A DNA stretch of 64,000 nt from Bacillota bacterium (GCA_012842395.1 DUSX01000031.1:1-64000); one strand, 5' to 3'. Positions 43,382 through 52,225 are shown, numbered from the stretch's first letter. The notes: generated from the letters alone by a model not told the origin. Program-made: numbers and translations.

Positions 43382-44271
43382 CGTGCATCACCTCCGACTT
43401 CACCGCTGAGCAGGCTTGGGCCGCACGAGCCCTGTCCCCGCACGAAGCCGATCTCTCCAAGTGCCCGTTCGAATTCATCCTTGGCGATCGGCCTGGAATG
43501 CCATTTGGCCTGGCCTTCCATGAACGAGACGCCTTTGCCTTTCACCGTGTGGGCCACCAGCACGGTGGGCGCGCCGACGGTCTCCCGGGCGCGCCGAAAA
43601 CCGCTCGTGAGCTGCTCGAAATCGTGGCCATCCACCTCCACCACCGACCAACCGAAAGACCGCCATTTCTCAGTATAGGGCTCGAGCGGCATCACCTGGG
43701 CAACAGGCCCACAAAGCTGGACCTTGTTGTAATCGACGATGGCCGTGAGATTGTCGAGACCTTTGTTGCCGGCAAACATAGCCGCTTCCCACACCTGGCC
43801 TTCCTGCGTCTCGCCGTCCCCGAGGAGGCAGTACACGCGAAAGTCTTTGTGGCTGACCTTCGCTCCGAGCGCCATTCCACAGGCGGCCGAAAGCCCTTGA
43901 CCGAGCGAGCCAGTGGACATGTCTACCCCTGGCGTCTTTGTCATGTCCACGTGACCCTGGAGCCTGCTGTCGATGGCGTCGAAGGTGCGGAGTTCGTCCA
44001 CGGGAAAGAATCCTCTCTCGGCCAGGACGCTGTACAGGGCCGCGCTTGCGTGCCCCTTTGATAGTACGAAGCGGTCGCGCTCGGGCCAATGAGGGTTCCC
44101 GGGCGATATTCTCATCTCGCGGAAGTACAGGGTAACAAGGATCTCGACGCATGAGAGAGAGCCGCCTGGGTGGCCGGCTCCGGACGTGTGGATCATCGAG
44201 AGGATGTGGTGACGGACCCGTCTAGCGACATCAGGCAGTTGCGTGAGGGAAAGATGTGCGCATTGCTCCAC
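43378..44271 (-). CDS. Transketolase, N-terminal half subunit
   Basis: 297 residues. GAGHPGGSLS (32-41), GDGETQEGQ (151 on) and VDYNK (about 179-183) form the thiamine-diphosphate and Mg site. I chose GTG 44271: AGGTGG lies 6 bases upstream, and the sigma-54 promoter at 44303-44317 would start transcription near 44292, which excludes the longer ORF from 44295. First gene of the operon tkt-tkt-dctPQM-SDR. Transfers a two-carbon ketol unit; the specific substrate is not known. Confidence 0.9.
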   Translation of the reverse strand: MEQCAHLSLTQLPDVARRVRHHILSMIHTSGAGHPGGSLSCVEILVTLYFREMRISPGNPHWPERDRFVLSKGHASAALYSVLAERGFFPVDELRTFDAIDSRLQGHVDMTKTPGVDMSTGSLGQGLSAACGMALGAKVSHKDFRVYCLLGDGETQEGQVWEAAMFAGNKGLDNLTAIVDYNKVQLCGPVAQVMPLEPYTEKWRSFGWSVVEVDGHDFEQLTSGFRRARETVGAPTVLVAHTVKGKGVSFMEGQAKWHSRPIAKDEFERALGEIGFVRGQGSCGPSLLSGEVGGDAR

Positions 44272-44302
44272 TTCAACCCACCTCGCCGCCACCACGAAAC
44301 AT

Positions 44303-44317
44303 GCAAGTGCTGTGCCA
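44303..44317 (-). promoter_or_regulatory. Sigma-54 promoter of the transketolase operon
   Basis: Read on the minus strand the sequence is TGGCACAGCACTTGC, with GG at -24, GC at -12 and the exact 10-base step, matching the TGGCAC-N5-TTGC consensus. Start of transcription would fall near 44292, 20 bases before the GTG chosen for the first transketolase gene. The adjacent upstream gene encodes a sigma-54 activator. Confidence 0.75.
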
Positions 44318-44530
44318 CGTTTACCGCAGCATTCACGACGGGACGCTGCGGCTGCGGGATGCCTCTTACCTTAGCGTTCTGACGACTATGAACGGCGACA
44401 GCGGGCCGGTTACGACTCTCAGTTCTCGGCGGACCATTACGAGCGGCAGTGAGCTCCACAGAGCAAACGCGCGGTGAAAGGCCTCCGGTATCGCACTCGG
44501 AGTCGGCACCCCAAGCGCGGCCACGCTTCG

Positions 44531-44547
44531 CCAGGACCGGGTCCCTG
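44531..44547. repeat. Intergenic GGACCGGGTCC palindrome copy
   Basis: GCCAGGACCGGGTCCCT lies about 215 bases upstream of the sigma-54 promoter, in the range used by enhancer sites. It forms part of an element (CCCCAAGCG...ACGCTTCGCCAGGA) that is also found at about 42219-42254. Confidence 0.45.
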
Positions 44548-44595
44548 CGGTCAGCGGCCCGATACCAACTCCTCCGATTCTGATGATGTGTATCA

Positions 44596-46968
44596 TTATG
44601 AAGCACCACGTGGCACACTGTGCCGATTCGGGACTATGTTGTACTTCTTGAGCTTCCTGTGAAGAGTGCTCCGGCCGATGCCGAGCGTCGCGGCGGCCCT
44701 CGAGACGTTTCCGCTGCAATAGGCCAGGGCCTTGAGGATGGCGTCGCGTTCAATGCTCTGCATACTCTCTATGGGTTCTGCACGGCCGCCGCCGGGGATC
44801 GGGGAAATCGGGCGCTCCGCGAGCTCAGCGAGCTGAGCGACCTCCGGGGGCTCCGAGGGCTCCGCGGGCCTAGCGGCGGGCCCGACGGGCCCAGCGGACG
44901 CCGGCGGCGCCACCGCCGCCCATGCCGCGGATGGGGCCGGCGAAGTCGGAGGCCGCGAAACCGGGAGCGCCGCAGCCGCAGGCGTCGCGTGCGCCGACGG
45001 CCCGGTCAGTGCCCGTGGTGATGCGTGCCCCGGGAGCGGGAGCAGCTCCCCGCCCGCGAACACGTCCTTCGGCAGGCAGTCCGAGGTGATGACAATGACG
45101 TCCTCATCGGTAGGCCGGTCCCCTTGCTTCTCTATGGCGGCTATTGCCGCTCTCTCCAGCACGTTTTGAAGCTCGCGCACATTCCCCGGGAACTCATACT
45201 TCTTTAAGGCCTCCAGCGCGTCAGGGCTTATCGCGAACTTTGGATCTGTCCCGCCGCGGGCATGCGGCCCGCAAGACGCGCCGAAGCCGTGGCGATCAAG
45301 AAAGTGACGCACGAGCAAAGGTATATCCTCACGCCTTTGTCGAAGGGGTGGTATAGAGACGTTCACCACATTCAAGCGATAGTACAGGTCCTCTCTGAAC
45401 CTACCAGCCCGGACCTCGTCGGCAAGGTTGCGATTGGTCGCGCCGATTATCCGCACGTTTATCGGAATCATCTCCGTGCCACCTATTCTCATCACTTGGT
45501 CGTCCGCCAGCGCGCGAAGGAGCTTTACTTGCATCTCCAGGGGCATGCTCTCTACCTCGTCCAGGAAAAGCGTGCCTCCTTCGGCCAGCTCGAACTTGCC
45601 CGGCTTTCCTCCACGCCGCGCACCGGTGAAGGCGCCTTCCTCGTACCCGAACAGCTCGCTCTCGATAAGCTCGGTTGGCACAGCCCCGCAGTTTATGGCC
45701 ACGAACGGGCCGTCCTTCCTAGCGCTTGCGTTGTGGATCGCCTGGGCGAAGAGGTCCTTCCCCGTGCCGCTCTCTCCGCAGAGCAATACGCGCGAGTCTG
45801 TACGCGAGGCGGCTTTCGCCAGCCTCACAGCCTCTTGAAGAGAGGGGCTCTCCCCGACGATGTCGTCGAACGTGAACCTGGCCTGCGCCCCGACCATCCT
45901 ACGAACGAGGCTTCTCACGCGCTCCATCTTGTCGAAAACCGCGAGGGTGCCGATGGAATCCCCGCTTGCGTTGCGGAGCGTGCGGATGGTTGCAAGGCAC
46001 CTCGTGGTGCCGTGCCCGGTTCGTATTGAGATCTCGTGTTCCTTGAACTCGCGGTGCTTGGATTGTTTGAGAATCTGGACGACCGAGGGAAAAAGCCCGA
46101 ATGCTGCATCGATGGGCCTGCCCAGGGCGTCCTCCCGCTCTATGCCGAAGATGCGCAACGCGGCTTCGTTCACACGCATGATGGTGCCGTCCGACGATAC
46201 TGCCACGAGGCCGTCCCTTATGGAATCGAACACGGTGCCGAGAAACCGGTTCAGCGTGCGGATCTCGTGGAGGGAGCGCTCCAGGGCGAGCTCGCGTTCG
46301 ATGGCCTCCGACATGCTGGCGACGATCCCGATGGTGTGCTTGTGCACGAGCTCCCTCCTGCCGGTCATGTTCAGCACGCCGACTATCTTCCCGGTGTGAT
46401 CATGGATGGGCGCCGCGGAGCAAGTGACCCAGTGAATGTGGACGTTATAGTGCTCGGCCCCAACTACCTGAACAGGCTCATCCAGCATGAGCGCGAGGCC
46501 AATGGCGCATGTGCCGGCGCGTGACTCGTGTCGGCTCGCACCGGGCGCGAGGCGCACACGGCTCGTCTCTTGGAGGACCTGATCGTCCCCGATGCTTCTG
46601 AGCAGAAACCCTTCGCCGTCCGTTATGTCCACACGGAATCCCGAACCGGCCACGAGCTTGTAAAGCGTGCTCATGAAGGACCAGGCCGTGGAGATCAGCT
46701 GCTCGTTGGCGGATATACGCGCGCGCACCTCGTTTTCATCCGCGAGGTCGAAACATCTTGTGTCTTGGGGGTCGAGCCCGAGAGCCCGGCATCTCTTCCA
46801 CGATTCGGCGATCACGGGTCTCACGACGGTCGAGTCGATCTCCCCCGTCTGCACGAAGGTGCGCCATGCCGCCTCCAGCCGCGCGAAGTCTCTCTCAGAA
46901 GGAGGAGTATCAGGCTGCATCGCGAAGTCAAAGGCACCGGACGGGTTTCGGACGATGGCGTCCGCCAT
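44596..46968 (-). CDS. Sigma-54-dependent activator (AcoR/PrpR-like: GAF-PAS-AAA+-Fis)
   Basis: 790 residues from ATG 46968 (GGGGGTGA upstream; the ORF extends to 47070). A GAF-like sensor (about 85-225), PAS domain (about 245-350) and AAA+ domain with Walker A GESGTGKD (398-405), GAFTGA (445-450) and Walker B GGTLFLDE follow. GAFTGA is the sigma-54 contact loop. A long Ala/Pro/Ser linker (about 655-735) separates it from the C-terminal Fis-type HTH (SRAAATLGIGRSTLHRKL). No receiver domain, so a small molecule is the likely signal. Promoters at 44303 and 47127 flank it. Confidence 0.92.
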   Translation of the reverse strand: MADAIVRNPSGAFDFAMQPDTPPSERDFARLEAAWRTFVQTGEIDSTVVRPVIAESWKRCRALGLDPQDTRCFDLADENEVRARISANEQLISTAWSFMSTLYKLVAGSGFRVDITDGEGFLLRSIGDDQVLQETSRVRLAPGASRHESRAGTCAIGLALMLDEPVQVVGAEHYNVHIHWVTCSAAPIHDHTGKIVGVLNMTGRRELVHKHTIGIVASMSEAIERELALERSLHEIRTLNRFLGTVFDSIRDGLVAVSSDGTIMRVNEAALRIFGIEREDALGRPIDAAFGLFPSVVQILKQSKHREFKEHEISIRTGHGTTRCLATIRTLRNASGDSIGTLAVFDKMERVRSLVRRMVGAQARFTFDDIVGESPSLQEAVRLAKAASRTDSRVLLCGESGTGKDLFAQAIHNASARKDGPFVAINCGAVPTELIESELFGYEEGAFTGARRGGKPGKFELAEGGTLFLDEVESMPLEMQVKLLRALADDQVMRIGGTEMIPINVRIIGATNRNLADEVRAGRFREDLYYRLNVVNVSIPPLRQRREDIPLLVRHFLDRHGFGASCGPHARGGTDPKFAISPDALEALKKYEFPGNVRELQNVLERAAIAAIEKQGDRPTDEDVIVITSDCLPKDVFAGGELLPLPGHASPRALTGPSAHATPAAAALPVSRPPTSPAPSAAWAAVAPPASAGPVGPAARPAEPSEPPEVAQLAELAERPISPIPGGGRAEPIESMQSIERDAILKALAYCSGNVSRAAATLGIGRSTLHRKLKKYNIVPNRHSVPRGAS

Positions 46969-47258
46969 TGATGTCACCCCCGATGTTGTCTCGGCTTCGA
47001 AACTCGAGCAAGGGAACCGCCGCCTGCCATTGCTTTTCGGGCCTTCCTCACAATAGAAACACTTCGGCACGGGGGGCAGCCATCCTTCTTCTTGTTGGGG
47101 TGGGGCCGCGTGTCGCGCAGCTCCATAGGCACGTAACTTGCAAGGGTGCTACCGGAAGTTAGAAGTGGGAGCCGTCCGTTCGGACTGGGAGCCCCTTGCG
47201 CCTCGAGGCGCCTCGAGCGCCTTGTCGAGGGCACGTTCGGCTCCAAGGAGGCGTGGAC
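46969..47258. other. Divergent region before aldehyde oxidoreductase gene
   Basis: 290 bases between the divergent activator and oxidoreductase genes, holding the rightward sigma-54 promoter. No inverted repeat shared with the region near 44318-44595 was recognised as the activator's binding site. Confidence 0.45.
47127..47142 (+). promoter_or_regulatory. Sigma-54 promoter of the aldehyde oxidoreductase gene
   Basis: AGGCACGTAACTTGCA matches TGGCACG-N4-TTGCA at all fixed positions except the first base. GG (-24) is at 47128-47129 and GC (-12) at 47140-47141. Transcription would start near 47153, giving a leader of about 106 bases. Confidence 0.72.
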
Positions 47259-48968
47259 TTGCACATGGACACGTACGTTCTCAGGATCGATATGCCGGCC
47301 CGGCGCGTGACGCGCGCCGTAGCGGGGGAGTCCCTCGCAATGCTGGGAGGACGTGGCCTCATAGCGCGCGTTGTGCTCGACGAGGTGAAACCCGGCTGCG
47401 ATCCCCTCGGCCGTCACAACAAGCTCCTCATCGTGCCAGGGGTCTTGGGCGGCACGCCGGCACCGTGCGCTGGCAGGATCTCGGTGGGCGGCAAGAGCCC
47501 CCTTACCGGAGGGATCAAGGAGAGCAACGCGGGCGGGGTTGTCGGCCACAAGCTCGCCCGGCTCGGTGTAAAAGCACTCATCCTCGAGAACAAACCGGAT
47601 GACGCGCGAGGGCTGTTTACTCTCGTCCTCGCGAAGGACACGGTGGAGCTCGTTCCCTGCCCCGATCTTGCGGGCCTTGGCGTGTACGAGACTGCTGCAC
47701 GGCTTCAGGAAAGGTACGGGAAGCGAGTCGGAGTCATGGTCATCGGCCCGGCTGGCGAGATGGAGCTCACAGCTGCGGGGATAGCCATCACCGACCTAGA
47801 CGGGGAGCCCGGAAGGTACTGTGGCCGCGGGGGCATGGGGGCGCTCATGGGGTCCAAAGGCATCAAGGCCGTGGTGATCGACGATTCCGGCACCCGTGCT
47901 CCGGAGATCCGGGACAAGAAGAAGTTCCTCGAGGCCGCCAGGGCTGTCATCCAATTGATCAGGGACACTCCTCAGACCGCGGAGGTTTACCGCAACTGGG
48001 GCACCGCTGCCCTAGTGACGACCACCAACGCCCTCGGCGGACTGCCCACGCGCAACTTCAGCACCGGGCGTTTTGAGGGCGCGGACCGCATCTCTGCGGA
48101 AGCTCTCCGCGAGCTCATCCTGGCAAGAGGCGGGCTGGCCACTCACTTCTGCATGCCCGGGTGTCCCATAGGGTGCTCAAACCGGGTGCCGAGAGCGGAC
48201 GGCAGCGATCTCGTGAGCCCTCTTGAGTATGAGACCATCGGCTTGCTCGGCTCGAACTGCGGCATCGACGACCTCGATGCGATCGGTGAGATGAACCGGT
48301 TGTGTAACGACCTCGGCGTTGACACCATCGATGTCGGTGGAGCCGTGGGTGTGGCGATGGAGGCGGGTCTCGTCCGCTTTGGAGACGCCGCGGGCGCCCT
48401 TGAGCTCATACGTGAGATAGGCAAGGGCACGGTGCTTGGAAGGGTGATAGGCCATGGCGGTGCGCTGACCGCAAGGGTCCTGGGGGTGAGGCGCGTGCCG
48501 GCGGTGAAAGGCCAGGTCATGGCGGCCTACGACCCGCGGGGGCTCAAAGGGCTGGGGGTGACGTTCGCCACATCCCCGATGGGCGCCGACCATACTGCCG
48601 GGAATACCGTGCGCGTGCAGATAGATCATCATAGCCCGGCAGGTCAGGTTGAGGCGTCGAGGAACGCTCAGCTATCGGCCGCGATATACGACATGCTGGG
48701 GGTGTGCATGTTCGTCGGCCCGGCGGTCAGGGACCGGATAGACCTGCTCGGCGATCTCGTTTCGGCCCGGCTTGGTGTTCCCTGTTCCGCCGAGACCATC
48801 CGCGCTCTCGCAAGACAGACGATCATGGCAGAGAGGGAGTTCAACCGGCGGGCGGGTTTCACGAGCGTGCACGACAGGCTGCCAGAGCACTTTGTCGAGG
48901 AACCAAACCCCGCCACAGGCACGACCTTCGACGTGAGCGACGAAGAGATGGATGGGATGTGGGACTAG
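47259..48968 (+). CDS. Aldehyde:ferredoxin oxidoreductase family (tungsten) protein
   Basis: About 569 residues. I chose TTG 47259 because AAGGAGG is 7 bases upstream; ATG 47265 is only two codons later. N-terminal tungstopterin domain with RISVGGKSPLTGGIKESNAGG and YCGRGGMGALMGSKGIKA; cysteines at 298, 302, 306 and 483 (CMPGCPIGC and GVCMF) fit the 4Fe-4S site. Oxidises an aldehyde to the acid and reduces ferredoxin, in anaerobes. Its sigma-54 promoter and divergent activator link it to the transketolase-TRAP operon. Substrate class within the family is unclear. Confidence 0.88.
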   Translation: MHMDTYVLRIDMPARRVTRAVAGESLAMLGGRGLIARVVLDEVKPGCDPLGRHNKLLIVPGVLGGTPAPCAGRISVGGKSPLTGGIKESNAGGVVGHKLARLGVKALILENKPDDARGLFTLVLAKDTVELVPCPDLAGLGVYETAARLQERYGKRVGVMVIGPAGEMELTAAGIAITDLDGEPGRYCGRGGMGALMGSKGIKAVVIDDSGTRAPEIRDKKKFLEAARAVIQLIRDTPQTAEVYRNWGTAALVTTTNALGGLPTRNFSTGRFEGADRISAEALRELILARGGLATHFCMPGCPIGCSNRVPRADGSDLVSPLEYETIGLLGSNCGIDDLDAIGEMNRLCNDLGVDTIDVGGAVGVAMEAGLVRFGDAAGALELIREIGKGTVLGRVIGHGGALTARVLGVRRVPAVKGQVMAAYDPRGLKGLGVTFATSPMGADHTAGNTVRVQIDHHSPAGQVEASRNAQLSAAIYDMLGVCMFVGPAVRDRIDLLGDLVSARLGVPCSAETIRALARQTIMAEREFNRRAGFTSVHDRLPEHFVEEPNPATGTTFDVSDEEMDGMWD

Positions 48969-49203
48969 ACGTCATGCCGGGACAGCCGGGAGGCCTGGCC
49001 TTGGCTTGCGTGCGGCGCGCGGCCGGTCGACGAATCCGCTCAATCTCCGGAGAGGCCATTTCGAAGGACGTCCCGTCCTGATCGCGCATTTTCGCCATGG
49101 GGCTTGGGATTTCCTCCGTGCGGGTGACCCCGGTCTACAGGGTCAGCCCCGCCGCCCGGCCCGGTGGGGGTCCACCGGCACTGAGAGCATGGGAGAAGTT
49201 AAG

Positions 49204-49433
49204 ATGGCGGGCGAGGGCGAAGTGTTGTATGATTTGATCGTGACGATAGTCAACAAGGGCGATGCCGAGAAGGTGGTGGAGTCCTCAAAGAGGGCCGGGG
49301 CCGAAGGCGGCACGATAATGCACGGGCGTGGAATCGGCATTCACGAGCACGCGAGATTGCTCGGTATCACTATAGGCCTGAAAAGCAGATCGTGCTGACC
49401 CTCATCTGCGTGCGCGTTTGTGATTCGTCGTAA
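49204..49433 (+). pseudogene. P-II-like protein gene, frameshifted and truncated
   Basis: GGGAG 8 bases upstream sets ATG 49204. The frame gives YDLIVTIVNKGDAEKVVESS, then GAEGGTIMHGRGIGIHEHAR, the N-terminal half of a P-II/GlnB-like fold, and stops at 49398 after LGITIGLKSRSC. From about 49372, the next frame reads RPEKQIVLTLI, the expected continuation, and then stops at 49433 without the C-terminal half. One indel plus loss of about 35 residues is therefore visible. A sequencing error could explain the shift but not the missing end. Confidence 0.65.
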
Positions 49434-49439
49434 CGACGA
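49425..49439. promoter_or_regulatory. Palindrome TCGTCG-TAA-CGACGA
   Basis: A perfect 15-bp palindrome 29 bases upstream of the DUF169 gene start, overlapping the end of the P-II relic. It may be an operator or a small message hairpin. Confidence 0.4.
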
Positions 49440-49468
49440 GAAGAGAACGGGGAGAGGGGGACTTGTGA

Positions 49469-50233
49469 ATGGTATGCAGAGAAGTCTCAGATAAACTAGA
49501 GAGGATCCTAAGACTTGACACGCGACCTGTCGGCGTAAAACTCTACAAGAGCAAGGAGGAGCTGCCTCGGAAACCCCTGAACTTCAAACTGAACGTGTGC
49601 CAGCTGGTGTCGATGGCTAGGTGCCAAGGGAAAGTGAACACCGGGGTGCCAGAGATGATGGTGTGCTCCATGGGAGCGGCTTGCGTCGGCCTCATAAGGA
49701 CGCCTGAGGCTATCGCGTCGGGCAAAGCAGCCGTTGGCCCATATGTGAAGGATCTGGCGGCGGGCAAGGCTTTCATGGCGAACACGTTCAAGCTTGGAGA
49801 CACTGGCAAGAAGTTCGACGGGATCCTGGTCGGCGCCCTCGACAATCTCCAGGCAGACCCCGATGTTGTCGTCATTTATGCGAATCCGGCCCAAATCATG
49901 AGGCTTATCCACGCGTGCACCTACGAGACCGGGGAGAAGGTCACCGCGGACACCGTCGCCGAGGCGGCGCTCTGTTCGTCCATCGGTTTCGCGGTAGCAA
50001 CTGGCAAGCCCGTAGTCGGATTCCCATGCGCGGGTGACAGGATCTTCGGCGGCACTCAAAACAGCGAGCTTGTATTTGTTGCTCCGTATCCTCTGGTCCG
50101 GGACAAGCTCCTGGCCAACCTGGAACTTACGGCGCAGGGCGGCTTCTCCGTCTATCCCGTGCCGCCGAACATGTTCTGGACCCCGACTATGCCGCCGACC
50201 TACACAATCCACCCAGAAGATCTTGCTCGGTGA
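49469..50233 (+). CDS. DUF169-family protein
   Basis: 254 residues. The LDTRPVGVKLYKSKEELPR start, clustered cysteines (CQLVSMARC, MVCSMGAACVG), PVVGFPCAGDRIFGG and the C-terminal VYPVPPNMFW are typical of DUF169, a family of unknown function in anaerobes that may bind a metal or cluster. GGAGAGGGGG precedes the ATG. It follows the aldehyde oxidoreductase and P-II relic on the same strand and might be read with them. No function is proposed. Confidence 0.85.
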   Translation: MVCREVSDKLERILRLDTRPVGVKLYKSKEELPRKPLNFKLNVCQLVSMARCQGKVNTGVPEMMVCSMGAACVGLIRTPEAIASGKAAVGPYVKDLAAGKAFMANTFKLGDTGKKFDGILVGALDNLQADPDVVVIYANPAQIMRLIHACTYETGEKVTADTVAEAALCSSIGFAVATGKPVVGFPCAGDRIFGGTQNSELVFVAPYPLVRDKLLANLELTAQGGFSVYPVPPNMFWTPTMPPTYTIHPEDLAR

Positions 50234-50433
50234 GTGCCGGGCGAACCGCACCGGTTCGGGGGAGGAGGCTCTTGCTTGCCTTGTTTGCGCTTCCTCCCCT
50301 TGTTCTTGTTGGGCGGGTAAGCGGCTATTGGGCCTGCGGCGCCTGTTATGAACGGGCCCGCCGCCGCGATGCAGGCTCCAGCGATCAGCATCGCCAGAAT
50401 CGCGAGGGGTGTCGTGCGTCTCTTTGTTTTCAC
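50200..50433 (-). CDS. Small predicted secreted or membrane protein
   Basis: 77 residues from a GTG at 50433 with GGGAGG 11 bases upstream. The start MKTKRRTTPLAILAMLIAGA is a good signal or membrane segment, followed by a Pro-, Lys- and Arg-rich tail. Its 3' end overlaps the DUF169 gene by 34 bases on the other strand. No family recognised. Confidence 0.4.
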   Translation of the reverse strand: MKTKRRTTPLAILAMLIAGACIAAAGPFITGAAGPIAAYPPNKNKGRKRKQGKQEPPPPNRCGSPGTHRARSSGWIV

Positions 50434-50473
50434 CCAGACCCTTGCCTCCCAATCGCGACGTCTTGTGAAGTCA

Positions 50474-50791
50474 CTAGGTCTTCAAGAGATTCCTTGCCCA
50501 CGCTGTTGCTCGTTCAATCTCACCATGCTTCAGCGGGCCCTTGGTGGCCTCCACAAAGAAGCCTTCGGGCGGAGCCGCCAGGGCGCCTCCCTTTTTCTGG
50601 AGTCCGTCGGCTATTGGCTTGGCAGCGTAGCCGAACAGCCTCACCATCATCTTGAGGAGACGCGAGCGCACGTCGGCCATGGAAATCCTGGTGTCGAAGG
50701 CCGCTACCCTCAGCACCGCCTGCCGTACCACCTTCCTTGCGTTCGGGGTTCGCAACAAAAACCATAGGAGGCCTGAGGTCGGCGTGTTCAT
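50474..50791 (-). CDS. Hypothetical protein, doubtful
   Basis: 105 residues from ATG 50791. The composition is plausible for a folded helical protein (RTPNARKVVRQAVLRVAAFD, KMMVRLFGYAAKPIADGL), but there is no ribosome site. It would lie 40 bases before the small secreted ORF on the same strand. It may be chance in a G+C-rich gap. Confidence 0.3.
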   Translation of the reverse strand: MNTPTSGLLWFLLRTPNARKVVRQAVLRVAAFDTRISMADVRSRLLKMMVRLFGYAAKPIADGLQKKGGALAAPPEGFFVEATKGPLKHGEIERATAWARNLLKT

Positions 50792-51370
50792 CGTTGTCGG
50801 CGGATTCAGAAGCAGGCACCCCCTGGGCGCCCCAGCTGTGCGACGGGGTGCAGCGCGCTTCCCGGAGTCTACGCCAGCATTCACGAGAGTGCACGCGCCC
50901 TGTGACCGTGTCCGCATGTGACGGGACGTGGCACCGGATCCCGAACAAACCTTTGGCTCCCGTTCGGGCAGGAGGTTCGAGCGGTTATTACTGGATGAAG
51001 AAGGATTGTCGCGCACGGGAGCGAAGAACTATAATGAATTGCCGCGGTCGAAGAGCAGTTTGTTCCTTCGGCCCACTCGTGGACGCTTTAGAAGCGATCT
51101 CCGACGCCGATCGCCTGTTTGTTGGCTGCATCGCGCGGGTATGCAGCCCGAGAGAAGCGCCAAAACACCACCTGGCTCCGCAGGCGCAACGCGGCAGGGG
51201 ACCGGCAATCGTGGTGAGCCCGACTCCGAGACCGGGGCAGATACGGTGCGGTTCTCAGCTGGCGAGACACGGCGGTTCGGGCAGGAGACTTGTGACAGAG
51301 GCCGAAAAACGGACCGAAAAGCGGCCTTATCCCTCATAGAATTCATAAACACACCATGCAGGTGAACAGA
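50792..51370. other. Intergenic region upstream of FadR-type regulator
   Basis: 579 bases. ORFs here read as Arg/Pro-rich strings with no support. A CCGAAC/GTTCGG inverted repeat lies at 50941-50967. Confidence 0.35.
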
Positions 51371-52225
51371 ATGACAAGTCTTGGTTTAAAACCTGTTGAA
51401 ACCGTGAGCACGTCGACGCAGATCATCGAGCAATTCGTCGAGATGATTCGTACCGACAAGCTGAAACCCGGGAGCTGCCTCCCGTCAGAGGCGAGCCTCG
51501 CCAAGAGCTTGGGCACTAGCCGTGCGACGATCAGAGAGGCCTTGAGCGGGCTTAAGGTTTTGGGGTTACTGGAGTCCGTCCCGGGCAAGGGCAATTTCGT
51601 GAAGAAGCCAGCTGTAAATTACCAATTAGAGGGCATCATCGATACGATCAGGAGCCGCATGACCTTTCTCGAAGCGCTGGAGGCTAGAAGGGCTATCGAG
51701 GGTGAGGTCTGCTACCTGGCGGCCAAGAGGCGCACCAGTTCTTCACTGCGGGAGATCGAGAGCTCCCTGAGGAAATGCAAGGATGTCAAGTCGGTGGATG
51801 AGTTCATTGAGGCTGATTACGAGTTCCACCTTGCTTTGGCCAAGGCGTCAGACAACCGTCTGTTCATCCAATTCATCAAGGAAGCCTTGTTGAAGCTGGG
51901 TCAACCGTATTATAACGCCATCAAGCTGGCCGAAGCAGCGGATGATCGTTCGTCGGTAAAGAGGCTGTTTGGCAAATCGTATGATGATCATGAGGCCATC
52001 TATAGGGCGATCCTGGAGGGGGACTCTGCGGCAGCCCGCAAGAGCATGCTCAATCACCTCCAGGCTGCCAAACAGAAGTTTACAGGATACTATGAAACCG
52101 CAGAGGCAGAGGCCGAGGATGGCCATGGGTCCTCAGAAGACGAGGCGCTCGCCGACGACGGGACAGGCGGACATCCCGCCGGTTCGCGGGCAGAAGACGT
52201 CCGTCCGACGGCATCGGGGTCATGA
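51371..52225 (+). CDS. GntR-family regulator, FadR/FCD type
   Basis: 284 residues from ATG 51371, with AGGTGA 5 bases upstream. A winged HTH (IIEQFVEMIRTDKLKPGSCL, SLAKSLGTSRATIREAL) at about 12-75 precedes an all-helical FCD domain; DYEFHLALAKAS and the His in DDHEAIYRAI are its metal-ligand positions. The last 45 residues are acidic and disordered. FCD regulators respond to carboxylic or sugar acids. Followed after 487 bases by the operon at 52713-59185, its probable target. Confidence 0.9.
   Translation: MTSLGLKPVETVSTSTQIIEQFVEMIRTDKLKPGSCLPSEASLAKSLGTSRATIREALSGLKVLGLLESVPGKGNFVKKPAVNYQLEGIIDTIRSRMTFLEALEARRAIEGEVCYLAAKRRTSSSLREIESSLRKCKDVKSVDEFIEADYEFHLALAKASDNRLFIQFIKEALLKLGQPYYNAIKLAEAADDRSSVKRLFGKSYDDHEAIYRAILEGDSAAARKSMLNHLQAAKQKFTGYYETAEAEAEDGHGSSEDEALADDGTGGHPAGSRAEDVRPTASGS

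Larger units (their letters stand above)
44272..44595. other. Control region of the transketolase operon
   Basis: 324 bases holding the sigma-54 promoter, the 44531 palindrome and a duplicated element. An ATGAT-GTGT-ATCAT inverted repeat occurs at about 44582-44595. Confidence 0.5.

Noticed and set aside
44611-44625. GGCACA-C-TGTGCC palindrome as the activator's enhancer
   Set aside because: It lies inside the 3' end of the activator coding sequence and is not repeated upstream of the second sigma-54 promoter.
50995-51339. Plus-strand ORF upstream of the FadR-type gene
   Set aside because: Arg/Pro-rich, poor start context and no conserved features.
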